Shown one piece after another: positions 36,836 through 48,650 of a stretch of 64,000 nt of DNA. Under the pieces are notes generated by a model, which worked only from the letters and a program-made list of their open reading frames with translations, had not been told where the DNA came from and ran no database searches. Origin of the DNA: Lycium barbarum (lineage: Eukaryota; Streptophyta; Magnoliopsida; Solanales; Solanaceae); contig NC_083348.1 in NCBI RefSeq assembly GCF_019175385.1, positions 3,549,001-3,613,000 of the forward strand, read 5' to 3'. Position numbers and translations under genes: made by a program. Each line of letters begins with the position of its first letter. The first letter of the stretch is position 1.

Positions 36836-39188
36836 TGTCACGACCCAACTAGTGGGCCATGACAGGTACCCGGAGCTGACTACCGAGCACCACTCATCAA
36901 GCTGTCTATCATACTCAGCCTGAACATATATCATTCTCAACACCAGACTCATTATGAAACAATCTCCAAATATCTCTCAAAACATGGGTGCATACATAGG
37001 CCCATAAGGCTACAAAATGATATACAGAGTATAGGCTAAAGAAGTCTCATAACATCTATTACCCAAACCTAGGTATCTACGAGCCTCTAACCGGAATACT
37101 GAAGTCATAAGGACGGGACAGGACCCCGCCAAGCCCCAAATAATATACCAATAGGTTGCACCTCCGGAGTAGTGGGGTGCTCCTGTACAACTGCTGAGTA
37201 AGCTCCTAACCGGCTGCACCGTCTCCCTGGCTATCTGTGGGCATGAACACAGCGTTCATAAAGAAAACGACGTCAGTACAAACAATGTACTGAGTATGTA
37301 AGGCATATATGGTAACATAATAAGGAAATATAGAAAGCATAAGAAGAAAAGATAACTGTAACTACTTGCCTCTTGAGGTGGAATCATGCATGCTCACTTT
37401 TACCTTTAAAACCAAATCATAACACATATGTACAAACATAAGTAAGATGTCTGAGTCATATGTCATCACAAGCCCGCGTCCGGGATAGTCATCTCACGCC
37501 GTCCACTAGTGGTGTTGCCCGTGCCATATAGACACGGTGCTATTATCATTATCCGTAAGCCGCCCACTACACCCAGTGTAGTGGTGCTGCCCAGCCGTAT
37601 AGGCATGGTGTAATCATATATAAAAATAAGCATACATGTGAGCCCAATCAAAGCTACAATCATATCGAAGTGGCGTAAGGTCGGGAACCTCCGATTATGT
37701 TATGGCACCATCATCATCGCTACGCCTCGCCTTGAAAGAACTAATATCATGATGTGAGGAAACAACAAGGAATAACATCAATGAAATCATAAACATAGGA
37801 TTATCAGGCTCGTGAAAGCATTATTATCATCCTCACTATCATAGAACATATCTCATCAGAAGCTCTTAAGAATCTTTAACTCTCATCTTTTGGGATGTAA
37901 GAAGGTCATAGGAGAATAGAAAAGAAATTATAATATAGAAGTCATGCCTTTGAAAGAAGGGGACTAGCGTTACATGCCTTTATGTCTCTTTAACTTTTCC
38001 GACTAAATGCTTCCCTCCAAGCTCACGATTCTACATCCAAGAGAATTCGTACTAAGATTAGATAACCGGACACATACTTGAAGCTAAGCTAAGGTGAATA
38101 AGGGCTAACGAAAATGGGGCAGCACTTCCTTTGTTTCCACAATTTTCTCCATATAATATAACAACTCCCAAACATCAATAATATCATAATCAATAAACTT
38201 TGCTAAACTAGACATTATTCAATCCTCAAATTCCCTCTCAAAGCCATCCATAACCATAATTACCACCCAACGCCATATTCATTCATATATAATGCTTCTT
38301 TAACATCCTTAATATCATTCACAACAAGATTATACCCATGACATGTCAAGAACTATCATTCAAGTCAAGTCATTGTTCAAACATACCATTATTTTCACAT
38401 TTGAGCTTCATACTCCACTTTCCTCCTCAATCAAAGTCTTTCAACCTCTCAATATTCTTAATGACATGAAATAAGCATAAAACTCACCTTTGATTATGTA
38501 GGAACGATATTTGAATGAAGATACTTCACTTGGAGAAAACCCTAGCTTTCATTTCAAAGGAATTCTTGATTCTCACAAGCCCTAGAAAACATCCTTGCAC
38601 TTGATTCTACTAATTTTTGGTGTTTAATCTTTGATTTATCAAGGGTTTATGTTGATATAGTGTGAGGAAGGTTCTAGAGGTGTGGAGAAGGTTGGAGAAG
38701 TTGAGAAATGAAAGAAATGAATTTGGGGTCCTCCTTATATAAAATTTAAAAGCTGCCCGTCGGGTGTTATACGGTACGAACGACGGAGCGTCAATCGGAT
38801 CGATGGAGCGTCGATCTGACCGTCGAAGTCGTGAAATTTCCAGCGAGCAATCTTTCGTTTCCTTTCATTCAACGGAAGGATGGTTTGTCGAACTGATCGA
38901 CGGAGCGTCGATCTGCTCCGTCGAATGGTCTTCGCGCTAGATCTATTCTACATCACCATCAACGAAGCGTCGATCCGTCCGACGGTACAAAGAACGACCG
39001 TCGAACCCCCCTTTCGCAGAACTGCAGTGAAGTTTCATTTTGACGAACTTTCCTCCCTCGACTCAAATGTCTTTGGAATCTTAATTAGAACCATTAAGTA
39101 TCCCTTCTTACTCGTAGAGACATCATATACACCTTAACTTACATTAGTCTATTCACCGCTCAGCAACCCAAAATTTCGAGGTGTAACA
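36836..39188 (-). repeat. Element B 5' LTR (right copy)
   Basis: It pairs with 19517-21867. The palindrome cluster with gacggagcgtcgatc is at 38762-39010, with tttatataag on the minus strand at about 38733-38743. Confidence 0.95.
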
Positions 39189-39193
39189 ACGAT

Positions 39194-40218
39194 CCTCCCA
39201 TCCAGATGAATGACGGATGTTACCTTGCAAAATCTGCTCTGATTGTTGTTTCTCTGACCATGTCTACCAAATGAAACAGTGGCACTAGAATAAATGCCAG
39301 ACTGACAAGATGCATAACACCCTTTCCTCTGACCTCCATTATGCGAGCCACTAAAACTACTCATAGATCGAGCCTTCTTACTTTGTTCCCTTTCTAATCT
39401 CTCCTAACCCTTCCAATTCTCTTTTTGTTCGGCGAACCCAACCAAGGATGAAAATGTACAAGTAGAAGATATAGCAGCAGCACATGCATACTTAATATGT
39501 GGCACCAGACCACGCACAAATCAGATCAACTTTTGCTTTTCCGTCGGAATCATAAACATTGCATACCTCGCCAAATGAGTAAACTTCAAACTACACTCAC
39601 GGATAGACATAGTGACCTGCTAAAGCTTCTCAAACATAGTAGCCACAGCAAACTGCTCCTTATCATACAAGAATCTCTCCACCAACCCTTCCTCGAACAA
39701 AGCCCAAGTAGGATCTGGAGCGTCAATACCATGCTCAGTCTCTCATAATTCAAACCAAGCATGAGAAGCATCCTTAAGTTGGTATGCTGTGAATTTCACA
39801 GCTTCAGAACCTTGGGAATTCAATGCCCTTAGAGCCTTGAAAGTCTCATCCATAAAGTACTGAAGATCATCTTCTTCCTGCGAACCAAAGAACTTGAGTG
39901 GATCCAGCCCCAAAAAGTTCTTAAGTCTGCCTCCACCACTCAGTACCGTATTCGTACCCCCACACTGCTATTGCGCTGCCACAAAAGTGGTAAGCATCTG
40001 GATAGCATTCTGCATCGACCCAATCTCAGCCATACCGGCAGCAGGGGCCACAGAAGCAGGTGATGCCGGCGGTGGTGCTTGGTCCCCATTTTTGTTCTCA
40101 ACCTCAGCATTGGCCTAAAAAATGGTGCGGTTAGTGACCTTAGTTGTTGTCCGCCAGATGTTGAACTAGAAGCACCATTGCTTTCTTGATTAGCATCTCC
40201 ATCACGAGTTATAGCCAT
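39194..40218 (-). pseudogene. Element A gag, 5' part
   Basis: From ATG 40218 on the minus strand: MAITRDGDANQESNG, then after a frameshift GMAEIGSMQNAIQMLTTFV (about 40040-39985), and the capsid domain (FLGLDPLKFFGSQEEDDLQYF near 39920-39855, in parts; EGLVERFLYDKEQ). It has several stops. It ends at the element B insertion, just before the zinc knuckle found at 19516-19320. Confidence 0.87.
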
Positions 40219-40429
40219 TTCTACAAGGCACGAATTAACGAACAAGTCAGAACGATCCTAAGGGAAGTTCAAGCTATATAGCACAATCTAGAATATAGAA
40301 GAATGAGAAACACCTATTAATGTCCTAATAATCTTTCGATTCGATCATGCAAGTGATCAGGTGCACAAGGAAGACTCCACTAGACACAGCTCCACAAACA
40401 TAGACACATCCTATGACACACTAAACCTA

Positions 40430-40442
40430 GGCTCTGATAACA
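40430..40442 (-). promoter_or_regulatory. Element A primer binding site, one mismatch
   Basis: The minus strand reads tgttatcagagcc, the initiator tRNA-Met type with one changed base (normally tggtatcagagcc). It lies four bases from the 5' LTR. Confidence 0.88.
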
Positions 40443-40446
40443 AGCT

Positions 40447-43008
40447 TGTCACGCCCCAAACCCAACCCAGGACGTAACAGGCATCTGATGCTATGAACAA
40501 CACCAAAAGCACCTTATGAATCAACGAACATCTAATCCTTTTGGTTAAACAACCTATCTCAATAAATATAGTCATTTATAATTTGGATGAAAGGATAATC
40601 ATACATCAAGGTAATTCAGCGGAAGTAAAATCAAAGACTTAGTTATAAAATGTGGCAAAATGCTTCAACGAATCATACGATACTCCAACACACAACCCAC
40701 AATCTGGAAACTATCTATGGAGCTTCTAAGATAATAAGTAAATATCTAACTCATCAGGACGCAGCCCGAAAAAACTAAAATAAATAAGTAAAGATAGGAT
40801 GGTGTACCACAAACAAGCATGTGGGCTCACCAATAAGTCTGAAAGTAGCAAACTCTCCTGGTCCACACGCGTATCACGAACTTGCTCCTCCACGTTACCT
40901 AACGCACCATAAAAAATGACAATGGTATGCTTAAGTACTGGGTACTTAGTGAGTGTATAAGGGGCAATAGTTAACAAAAAAAAAAAAATATATAAAATCC
41001 TTAAAACAGTATCGATGAAAGACAGTTCAAATCCAGAGATAGAGTAAGCCAGTAACCTTTAAGAAATCATCAGAGAATCCAACAACGAAGAACACATCAA
41101 TTTAAATCATTACCATTTACCGTGTCAAATTTTTCACTTACGAACTCAATATCACCACAAGCCACTCACAGGCAACAAAATATCAACCACTCAATACTCC
41201 GAGCTAAGAAGCCACAGAGGCTAATCGTCCTCTGGATGAGCACATCAATAGATGCACTAGGCTGCATGCCTCAGAGTTCAATCATCCTTTGTAATGACAC
41301 AGTAATAATCGTATCGATACGTTAGGATCCATAATGGCTAATCGTCCTCTAGACTAACACAGCTTTCCCATACAGGCCCAAACACAAATAATTATAATCG
41401 TGGAATATAACTGAATCATCAATCAGGTCTTATAGCTGAATTCACTTCTCAGACCATTTTCTCAAGATAGAGGTACTTCATATCACATTCAATTTATAAA
41501 ATCATGTTCAATTCACCTATTCAATTGCAAGTTCAAGATCATTCGTTCAAGGCAAAATACATTTAGAACTTCAGTCTTTTAGAAATAAGTTCAATCCTCC
41601 CATAATGGGGCAAAATGTGTTCATTATGATAGTTTAATTTGTTTAAGGTTCCATGTGGGCTTAACCCTGCACGCGCATGACCTTATTCAAAATCATCTCA
41701 CATTCCAAAAATAAATTCGAAAGAAGCATCCACAAAAACAAGAGTTTTCAGTCATGTTCATATTCTAACGAAGGATTTCAAGACACATGTATTCATCCAC
41801 ACGTATAGAACAAGACGAACATACTTTAATACATTTCAATAAAGTGTGTCATGCTTCAATGAAGATTTTCAAAACATAGACATACCTCAAATCCCACTCA
41901 AATGTAATTCCCAAGGTTCGACAGTCATATTACAATGGTTTTGGATGAGAAATATTAGAAGTTTACACCTTTCCGTAGAATTCCTACCCTTTTTGAAAAC
42001 TAGGGTTTCTAGGCCAAATTCAGTGTTCTTGCTTTCATGCAACTCCCTCATGGATTCTGATGATATAAATATGATGTATAAGCCTCAAAAAATCTCCATA
42101 ACGATACTTGAATTTCAGAAACTTACCTCATGATGAATTCCCAACAATTCTCCTCTTCAACTGTTCTTGAATCGAATTCTCACAATCTATGGAATACGTG
42201 AGGTTTCTAATGTTAATCTTCGTTAGATAAAGGTAATAATCATTGAAATTGATCAATAACTTACCTTAGATGTTTTGGGGAAGCCTTAGAATTGTTTGCT
42301 CTCAAAATGTCATCCTTCAATGGTCTTCTACGAAGTTGGAATGTCTGATAAATGAAATTTCGAGTTAAGTATTGAATTTATAGCACATAGCATTTGGACC
42401 ACCTGTCTCTCCAAGAGAGCTCCAAAGAGAAGGGTGACCTCGCTATGGTCCTCGCTCAGTGAGCTCTATAGCGAGAGTCCTACCTCACTTTGAGCTTCGC
42501 TCAGCGAGCTCACCCGGCCAAAATAGACTTAATCGATCTTTTTTAATTTATTCACTTTTGTACCCTCTACCTCACTGAGCGAGGGCTATGGCGAGCTCCT
42601 GTCTCACTCTGGAGCTCGCTGAGCAAGCTCACCTGCCCATTTCATACTTACCCAAAATTTTACATTTTTTTGATTTTTTGATAGCGTTCAGTAATATAGG
42701 AATAATTCCCAGTATGGAGCTCCTATTAATTTCCACTTTATATGGATGGAAAGGTATTTCAAATATCTACAACTTTTATGTATTAATTATTCTCAAATTC
42801 CTCACTTATTTTCACATAAATAGGCTGGAATTCAGGTCTACCGAAAACTTAGTCGACTCTATCGAATCTTACGCACCCCACTATCGTGTTGATCTTAAAA
42901 CAATTATTTTCACCCAAACTCATCTCGATAGGATTTGATATGTCTAAAATTCCACATTAATACTCTTTTAACACATTCACACCTAATCCGAATTTACGGA
43001 GTGTTACA
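40447..43008 (-). repeat. Element A 5' LTR (right copy)
   Basis: It pairs with 13017-15579, about 88 percent alike by eye near the end. It has the cgctcagcgagctc cluster at about 42400-42640 and minus-strand tataaatt at 42375-42382. Confidence 0.95.
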
Positions 43009-43013
43009 TCGGG

Positions 43014-43680
43014 AAGCTTCTGAGCACCTCATTTTCCCTCGAACAGATTCCAGTTCACTTTCCAGATGGCGGACCCTAGCTTGAAGGTTATGATGGTCAA
43101 AATTCATGGACCGAAGAGCTTCCTCTTTATCTTCGAGGCTCTACTTTACCTCATCATAGCTCAATCGCAGGGAATGCTTTAAGGATTCAGACTCTCGGCA
43201 CCACAACTGGAGCCTCTCCACTTCTCAGCGAAGGCGGCAGTTCACTGTGGTCCTCAAGTATTCCGTCTTAATGGTCACCGCCTTCCCGACCTTTTCAGTT
43301 GCTACAATTTCAGTTGTAAGGCTTTAAAGGATTTGGTCGGCGAGTTAGGACAGCATCATTTTCAGATCTAGATCTTGTGGGCCGGGTTGGGCAGAACTTT
43401 CACCCTATTCAGGCTATCAAGGTTGTGTTACCTGGGGCTTGGGGCTAGGGGCATGGGGCATGACTCTACCCCCCCCCCCCCCCCCCCCCCCCCCCCCGCT
43501 GCCCATCTGCCTCCAAAGGCTCCACGTCCTTCGAAACTGGGGGATTCTCTTCATCATCATCAACATTGACCACACTATGGTTGGCCTCTACCACCTCCCT
43601 CTATGCCTCAATAAGGTAACGGCGGGTTCTCACACGGGAACCTATTCCCTCGGTTGGATTTTTTGCGGGTTGAGAAGGAC
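43014..43680 (-). pseudogene. Element D antisense ORF, middle segment
   Basis: The minus strand encodes coiled-coil-like sequence in one frame with two stops: VATEKVGKAVTIKTEYL, EVERLQLWCRESESLKHSL, LEDKEEALRSMNFDHHNLQA, HLESELESVRGK. At 43014 the frame continues directly into that of 13016 across element A. At 43680 it is cut by the solo LTR. A run of 29 C (43469-43497) lies in its upstream part. Confidence 0.7.
43469..43497. repeat. Homopolymer of 29 C
   Basis: An uninterrupted C29 run lies within element D's 3' region. It encodes poly-Pro or poly-Gly only by chance and breaks the antisense frame unless its length is a multiple of three. The exact length is uncertain in any assembly. Confidence 0.9.
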
Positions 43681-43685
43681 TTTGG

Positions 43686-46172
43686 TGTAACACCCCGTAA
43701 ACTTGAACTAGGTGTGAATTTGTAAAAATATAGTGTAAAGATGATAGTTTATCTATATGAATCCATTCTTGATGAATTCGGGTGGAAGATGGTCGTTTTG
43801 AAGTCAAACCAACTATTGAAGTTCTTAAGGGCTCTTAAATTCGCCTAAGTTTTGGTAGGTCTGTCTTCTGGACGATTTTCATGAAAATGTGTTTCGGATT
43901 TGGAAAACCTTCCTTGATGAAAGTTTTATATCTTTGAAATATCTTTCCAACGGTAGGTCGCCCAGCCCAGGAAATGTTGCGTACAAACAGTTATGCCCGT
44001 TTTACTGAAGCCTATCTTCACTGGAAATTTGGCCTGTGTTACGGTGAGACGTTACGGACCGTAACACGTCTTACGGGCCGTAACATGGAACCGTAATGTC
44101 TCAAAAATCACCAGAACTCTCTGGAAATTTCCACTAAAGGACGGTTCAAAGAACGGTTCGTAACACGAAGGACGGTCTGTCATTCGGGGGCGTCCTTTGG
44201 CCCGTTTTCACCAGAAAAATATAAATAAGACACTTGTTTTATTTATTCCACCACTTTCTAAACAACCCTAAGGACAAAAATCATTCCCCCAAGTCTTCAA
44301 ATCAAAGGTAAGGATATCCTTAACATTACTAATCCATTCTAACATCAAACCCATGATTCTTAACATGATTCTTGTGACCAAAACCTAGGGTTTGCAACAT
44401 AATTCTTCCCAAAGCGATTCAAGCTAGGGTTTGGGTGTTCTTCATTAGAAAAGTGAATTGTTAAACTTTGTTTAATATATTAAGGTATGTCTCTTTTAAA
44501 AAATCATTGTTGACTATAGAGGTGATTCGTATGTCTCTTTTAAAATCATTGTTGACTATAAAGGTGATTTGTATGTCTCTCTTTTGAAAACTTATTTTGA
44601 ATGAAAATCACTTTTGAAACTATTGTTGGAAGTATAAATTTTATTCAAGATTCTTTAATGAATGAAAGGAAAAGTAATATTTTCATGTTTCTTGAACTCC
44701 AATTCATGTCTAAATGGTGGTTAATGTGTGTGAGGGGACAAACCCACATTAAACCTAGATTGTAACAAACCCTATATATGTATGTGATATTATGAATGTT
44801 TTCCTCTACAAGAGATGCTTAATAATGATGGTTAAGGGTTGTTAATGATATTCTCATTGATGAATTAGGACATGGAATCTTACGTAAAGAAGTTATACGT
44901 TTTCAAACCATTCTTTGAAATGATTTATCTTTACGATATGGCATAATAAACCTTAATGGTAAATGGTGATGTGACTACCTTGAGATGAATTGTAATTTCG
45001 CTTTTATGCTATGAACTCTGTTGATGTGATTTTGCCTAGCCATTCGGGAGGATGAGTGGTCACCGAGGATTTCATATTCCAGTGTATATATGCCTAGCTA
45101 CTCCGGAGGAAGGGTACTCACTATGGATTCTAGTGTGGTAATTGCCTAGCCATTCGGGAGGAAGAGTGGCCACTACCGGGTTCGCTACCCGGAGTGTGGT
45201 TAATGCCTAGCTATTCGGGAGGAAGGATAGCCACCGAGAATTTCATATTCCGGTGTGGTGCGCTGTGACAAGGGAACCCTACGGTCATCCCTTCGATGTG
45301 ATTGATTCTTGGGCCTGTATTGGCATGTGTGATATTCTTATTCTCTCATGGAACTGTTGTTGACAATCATGATCAATTTGAAAGGCATAATTGAAATTTG
45401 TAACTTGACAAAAGACTTTATAATCGGTTTTGATAATTCTTATTGAGATACACATGCTGAATACCTATTTTTATATTGATTAATGCCTTTGTAAACTGTT
45501 TAACAAATGATATTAAGAATCACAAAGTGGAATGACTGTTTTATACTATCTTTTCTGAACTGATTTCTTTATGTATTATTATATTTTTTTTTATAATACT
45601 TGTTGTCCCCGAGGCACTCACTGAGTACGAAAGTACTCAAGCATACCATTGTTGTTTTTGATGGTATGTTAGGAAACGGAGAAGAGTAGGTTCGTGATAC
45701 TCTCGACGCTTAGGAGAACTTGCTGCTGTTGTTGATTTGGTGAGCCCACATCCTTGTTCGTGGGACACTTCCTGTTTCATTTATTATTCTAGATTTTCGG
45801 GCTGCGTCCCGAAGTTAGACGATTGTTGTGTCTCTTAGAAGATCCATAGATAGTTGTCAGAATTGTGGGTAGATTGTCAAAGTCTCGTACGACTTAATGG
45901 GTGTTTGCCACGTTTATGACTATTACTTATATTAGACTTCCGCTGATCTTATTTCATAATTATACTCCTGATATGTGCAGTTATTAACTTTGTTTAATTT
46001 AATAAGGAAAGATTATTAAAAAGGAACTTGACGTTACATTCATTTTATAAACTGTTGGAGGTGAATGTTGAACCTGGCGGGTTCGAGTGTTATTATTACA
46101 TTGTTTAGGTTCTTCCGGTGTTGTTCATGGTCGGATGCCGGTCACGTCTAGGGTGGGTTTTGGGGCGTGACA
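43686..46172 (+). mobile_element. Solo LTR of a Tekay-like family inserted in element D
   Basis: It begins tgtaacaccccgtaaac, ends ggggcgtgaca, and is flanked by the perfect duplication tttgg (43681-43685 and 46173-46177). It has no internal region, so it arose by LTR-LTR recombination. Ends and layout resemble element A LTRs. A palindrome cluster (ttacggaccgtaac forms) at 44040-44205 precedes TATA box tataaata at 44220-44227. Four tgcctagccattcgggagg units start at about 45033, 45091, 45143 and 45204. Confidence 0.96.
44040..44227 (+). promoter_or_regulatory. Palindrome cluster and TATA box of the solo LTR
   Basis: Repeated forms of gttacggaccgtaac, acgggccgtaac and ggacggttc are followed by tataaata at 44220-44227. 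Promoter use is inferred. Confidence 0.5.
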
Positions 46173-46177
46173 TTTGG

Positions 46178-47313
46178 GCTCTGCATTTTTCGTGGCTCGA
46201 GAATCGAGTTGCAGCATTCATAATTCTGGACAGAGCAGTTTCGCTTAAAGAAATCTTCTAGGCAGACGACCTCCTTGTGGGGATGCCTATACAAGGAAAA
46301 GGACTATGGCATGGAAGAGCACGTGAAGCATTCGTAGAGCAGGGTTCAGTATCTTACCGTGACTCTTCTCTTTCCACCAGTCATAAGTAAGGCTTTTCCA
46401 AGTCCTAACGGTGTTAGGCCAAGCTCGCAACAGATCCATCACCCAATCGAACATTACCTGCACGAAACCAGGCACTACAAGAGCTGCTGCAAAATAGTAG
46501 TTGTGTTAGCAGTGGCAACCATGTGTGCATAGAAAAGGGCAAAACCACAATAGAAGTCTGAACTTACGGGTGTTATTCCTGGTATCTCCGAAAGGTTTCG
46601 GAGAAGCACAGTGGATAAAGTTGGTCCGGATCATAACGAAGCGGTCACACAACCCCAGTCAAAGTCATCTTCATCACTGGATATCAGTCTGCGGGTACCC
46701 CGGGGCAACAAATGAATCATTCCACCACTAAATAGACAAGGAGAGTAAAGTTGCATCAAGTGGTCAATGGTGAAGGCTAGGCCGGTATGATCGGCTAGAT
46801 AAGTTGCAATAAATTTTTCACCACAGTTGGGGTGCAAGTTGGCCAAGGCAAACCCGGTAACTGCGACTGAAGTTTTCAACTAGCTGGGGGACCTGGAGCG
46901 TAAACCTATAGTAAAGGGGTATGTATGAATCATGGAGTAGCCTTCTATATAATGCATCATCCTGCCCTTCGCTTCGACTGGAAAGACCACGACTTCAGGG
47001 CCCCAGTTGAAGTCCACATATACCTTAGGGAGCTTATCACTAGTTATCAGCAAATTAATCTCTCCCACCGATTCGTGGCAGGTGTCAATACGGAAATCTC
47101 ACAAGTATGCCCAGTCGAGAGGAAGAATTTCTTAGCAAGGGAACCTAGCTCAATTTCTTGAGTGATGGAAGTTTCAGGGGATTTCCCATGCCTTTGGGGA
47201 GGAGAACCTTCAAATAAATGAGAGGGGGAGGAAGACGAGCGTGTCGTGCGATGGTTGGATTCAGACGATGATTTTTCGTGAGAGGAGAGAAATTTTTGAC
47301 TTTTTAAAGGCAA
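46178..47313 (-). pseudogene. Element D antisense ORF, 5' segment
   Basis: From ATG 47313 on the minus strand a Ser-rich N-terminus (MPLKSQKFLSSHEKSSSES) is followed by frames holding NLLITSDKLPKVYVDF, GFALANLHPNCGEKFIATYL and LISSDEDDFDWGC, then 46475-46290 with WMEK-like aromatic residues. It is broken by stops and frameshifts and cut at 46178 by the solo LTR. Together with 43014-43680 and 12637-13016 it once encoded a protein of perhaps 600-750 residues with a coiled-coil C-terminal half. It matches no enzyme family I can name. Confidence 0.65.
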
Positions 47314-47600
47314 GCAAGCACATGTAGTAGAAGGAAAGAAATAAGTTGGAGGGATAGAAAGGATTTGGAAGGATCTTGAGTTTATATAGGGAAAGATAAT
47401 CTTTAACTCACGCGAAATGAGGAGTCATTTACTATCACAAAACTTCAATCGCCACCTTAATGGGTAGTGACAGCTCTAACAGTAGGCATGTCGGTTCATG
47501 TGATCGATCAGTTTCTTTTCCCGCGTAAAATAAGGAAATTTGAACCTCTTTTATTTCCCGGTTACACCTGTTCGAGTTACTGAAAAGTGGGGGGACTATC
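47314..47600 (+). other. Element D 3' leader and polypurine tract
   Basis: This is a short non-coding stretch ending in gtggggggactatc next to the 3' LTR. The G-rich part at 47587-47594 is the likely PPT. Confidence 0.7.
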
Positions 47601-48241
47601 TGTATTGGGCTAAATTTGTAAAATACAGCTGGACAAATGTCATGGTGGCACGTGTCAATAGACATAACTTGGATACAAATCAACATTAGGTGCCTACGGT
47701 AAAGGTCTAATGATCCCGAAGGAGTTAAAAGGTTCGGTTGCACGTTGTAACGAGATGGCATTGGTTTGTAGGCAACGGTCAACCGTTACAAGCAGGCCTT
47801 CCACCTTCGACGGAACATTAATAGGCTTTATTTCCCTTTTTATTGTACGTCATTATTGTGACATTAATGCATATTATTAACAGGGGCACCATTCGTAGAA
47901 TGTGTACCCCTAGTTCCAAGAATAAATAGGACTTATCATTTCGTTATAAAAGACATGAAATCCAAGAGATATATACATAATATATTCCACACTTTCATTA
48001 TTCTTTAATTTCTTTATTATTCTTTGATATAACAAGGTATGAATCGGTAGTGTGACCGGAGCAACAAGCCCAGAGCTGCATCACGGAACTACATCAAGGC
48101 TCAGGCTATTCTTAGCTATTTATTTACTTATATTCATTTACATCGATTTAGTTATTAAATATATTACTTTTACTGGTCACTTTGGTCCACGTGTGTTTGA
48201 CCACGCACACAAATTCAACTGAATCGATTTTTAGGTAAACA
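47601..48241 (+). repeat. Element D 3' LTR
   Basis: It pairs with 5439-6078. It is followed by the target duplication tcgtc at 48242-48246. Confidence 0.92.
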
Positions 48242-48339
48242 TCGTCGTCATGCAAAACAACATTTCAAATATTTGTTAGCACACTTAAAGTGTTAAACTT
48301 AAATCAAAAAAAATTCACGGACGCTAATATAGAGTCCTT

Positions 48340-48650
48340 GACATCCCTGCCTTTTGTGAAGAACTCAATTGGGTAACCATCAATCCCTGGAGCCTTGGTG
48401 TAGTCTTTATAGCATTCAGCATTTCCTCCTTTGTTACATCTTGTATGAGGGAGAACTTCGGTTGGTAAGTATAGAAGGTCCTCTCTTAATCACTTCAGAT
48501 TTTGGGCAAGGTAATACCTCAGCGGATGAGCCAATGAGGTTAGTGAAGAATGATATGGATTTTTGATCAACCTGCAAAGAACCAATGAGCTTTGTACCTA
48601 AATCATCATAGACAGATGTGATGGAATTCCTATTGTTACAGTTCACTTTT
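48340..48650 (-). pseudogene. LINE (L1-type) reverse transcriptase fragment
   Basis: The minus strand gives DLGTKLIGSLQVDQKSISFF, then TKEEMLNAIK and, after a one-base shift, TKAPGIDGYPIEFFTKG. The last motif is the RT entry block typical of plant LINE-1 ORF2. Only about 100 codons remain. It forms the right flank of element D's target site, so D probably inserted near or into an old LINE. Confidence 0.75.

Larger units (their letters stand above)
19517..39188 (-). mobile_element. Element B: defective Tekay-like retrotransposon inserted in gag of element A
   Basis: LTRs of 2351 and 2353 bp (19517-21867 and 36836-39188) begin t(a/g)tcacgacccaactag and end gtgtaaca. The flanking bases aagat (19512-19516) and acgat (39189-39193) are a 5-bp duplication with one change. 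The internal region keeps the PBS, the start and end of gag, the start of protease and the end of the chromodomain. Most of gag and all of RT, RNase H and the integrase core are missing, and a ~2.9-kb unrelated segment stands in their place. Element C (25990-36546) splits gag. Confidence 0.92.
13017..43008 (-). mobile_element. Element A: Tekay-type chromovirus inserted in element D
   Basis: LTRs of 2563 and 2562 bp (13017-15579 and 40447-43008) are flanked by the perfect duplication tcggg (13012-13016 and 43009-43013). It reads on the minus strand: PBS at 40430-40442, gag 40218 down to 39194 and on at 19516, then PR, RT, RNase H, integrase with chromodomain down to 15840, and a purine tract next to the left LTR. 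Element B (19517-39188) splits gag. Without B, A would be about 10.3 kb. Frameshifts and stops in gag, PR and integrase make it defective. Confidence 0.95.
5439..48241 (+). mobile_element. Element D: Tat-lineage Ty3/gypsy retrotransposon, host of the nest
   Basis: Two LTRs of 640 and 641 bp (5439-6078 and 47601-48241) begin tgtattgggctaaatttg and end taaaca. They are flanked by the perfect 5-bp duplication tcgtc (5434-5438 and 48242-48246). The order gag-PR-RT-RNase H-second RNase H-integrase, the absence of a chromodomain, the PBS tggcgccca and an antisense ORF after integrase fit the Tat lineage. All coding parts carry stops or frameshifts. Element A (13017-43008) and a solo LTR (43686-46172) interrupt the 3' region. 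Without them D would be about 10.3 kb. Confidence 0.93.

Noticed and set aside
43375..43690. Pro-rich open frames
   Set aside because: They are produced by the C29 homopolymer. The meaningful frame here is on the opposite strand.
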